A stretch of 64,000 nucleotides of DNA from Antennarius striatus (Eukaryota; Chordata; Actinopteri; Lophiiformes; Antennariidae). The number at the start of each line of letters is the position of its first letter. The stretch's first letter is position 1. The notes beneath the pieces were generated by a model that made no database searches, was not told where the DNA came from, and worked only from the letters and a program-made list of their open reading frames with translations. The position numbers and the translations under genes are program-made. Positions 52,710 through 64,000 of this stretch are shown piece after piece. Location of the stretch: positions 12,180,501 to 12,244,500 of the forward strand of contig NC_090780.1 of NCBI RefSeq assembly GCF_040054535.1, read 5' to 3'.

Positions 52710-52736
52710 TATCCACAAACCAAGTGCAACAAAAAC
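52710..52736 (+). other. Candidate leader exon 2 of myosin copy B
   Basis: TTCTTGTAG acceptor, 27 bases, AAC|GTAAGT donor. The next acceptor (52858-52859) leads to the start-codon exon, giving a 7-base leader there. Confidence 0.5.
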
Positions 52737-52866
52737 GTAAGTCTAGTGATATATTAATCTGTTAATCAAATGTGAAATCATGTACTTTATGTTGTGTTTA
52801 ATTTGACCTTAAATATATTTTAATAATAATGCATTTTACCTTTTTATTCAATTTTACAGTGCAACC

Positions 52867-63759
<10,893 letters not shown>

Positions 63760-64000
63760 GTGAGCTCTGTTTCTTTACCTTTAAATCTCTGCTGGTTAAA
63801 CAGCAGGTCGTTCGTGGGACTCAGAGTATATGCCTGAGACTTGACAGTGCTTTTGTTGTAATACTTTGGCTTTGAATATCAGACAGCCTAGTTGTGCTTG
63901 TTGCGGCAAACTTTAAGGAAACAAATTATCTCAGCAAACTGGACAAAAGTAGAGATTCTAAATTGATTCCAGCCAAAGAAAAGCTAAAATAAGCTTGGTG

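Overview
This is vertebrate nuclear DNA, almost certainly from a teleost fish. The genes are split by GT-AG introns, many only 75-150 bp long. The window holds fish-type repeats (Rex3, RTE and L2 LINEs, a hAT transposon, tRNA-headed SINE-like copies, long CA/TG runs), and the proteins read as fish orthologues of known vertebrate genes. Exon borders below were placed by hand from splice sites, reading-phase continuity and family knowledge. No alignment or database search was run.

Left part (1-25,400), four ordinary genes. (1) The 3' part of IHO1/CCDC36 (+, 672-2275), a meiotic double-strand-break factor. (2) KBTBD12 (-, 7533-5280), complete, five coding exons, 620 aa, BTB-BACK-Kelch. (3) An SLC26 anion exchanger best read as slc26a6 (+, 9150-17325), 19 coding exons, 806 aa, ending in a PDZ-type T-K-L. 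(4) P4HTM (-, 25400-18132), nine coding exons, 496 aa, the ER-membrane prolyl 4-hydroxylase with EF-hands. IHO1, SLC26A6 and P4HTM all lie on human 3p21.31, so the block looks like conserved synteny, with KBTBD12 (human 3q21) sitting inside it.

Middle (25,400-31,900), repeats. A hAT-type DNA transposon (25,955-29,747) has a 14-bp terminal inverted repeat and a perfect 8-bp target duplication. Inside it lies a broken L2-type LINE that ends in GTAA and TGTC microsatellites.

Right part (31,900-64,000), two sarcomeric fast-type myosin heavy chain genes in divergent (head-to-head) orientation. Copy A is complete on the minus strand (43061-31940, 39 coding exons, exactly 1935 codons including stop). 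Copy B is on the plus strand (52867 onward), with 34 coding exons before the window ends. Each has a TATA box and candidate non-coding leader exons; the TATA boxes are about 8.9 kb apart. Exon lengths match one for one, except for small changes at the two variable surface loops of the motor.

The most striking observation is a 240-bp run that is identical in the two myosin copies and includes a whole 78-bp intron, although nearly all other introns have diverged. This points to recent gene conversion between the inverted copies. I found no prokaryotic-type system, CRISPR array or undescribed gene family. The unusual content is the myosin pair, a 76-bp near-perfect palindrome and a repeat-borne hairpin with nuclear-receptor half-sites inside copy A introns, a solo LTR with target duplication, and the nested transposons.
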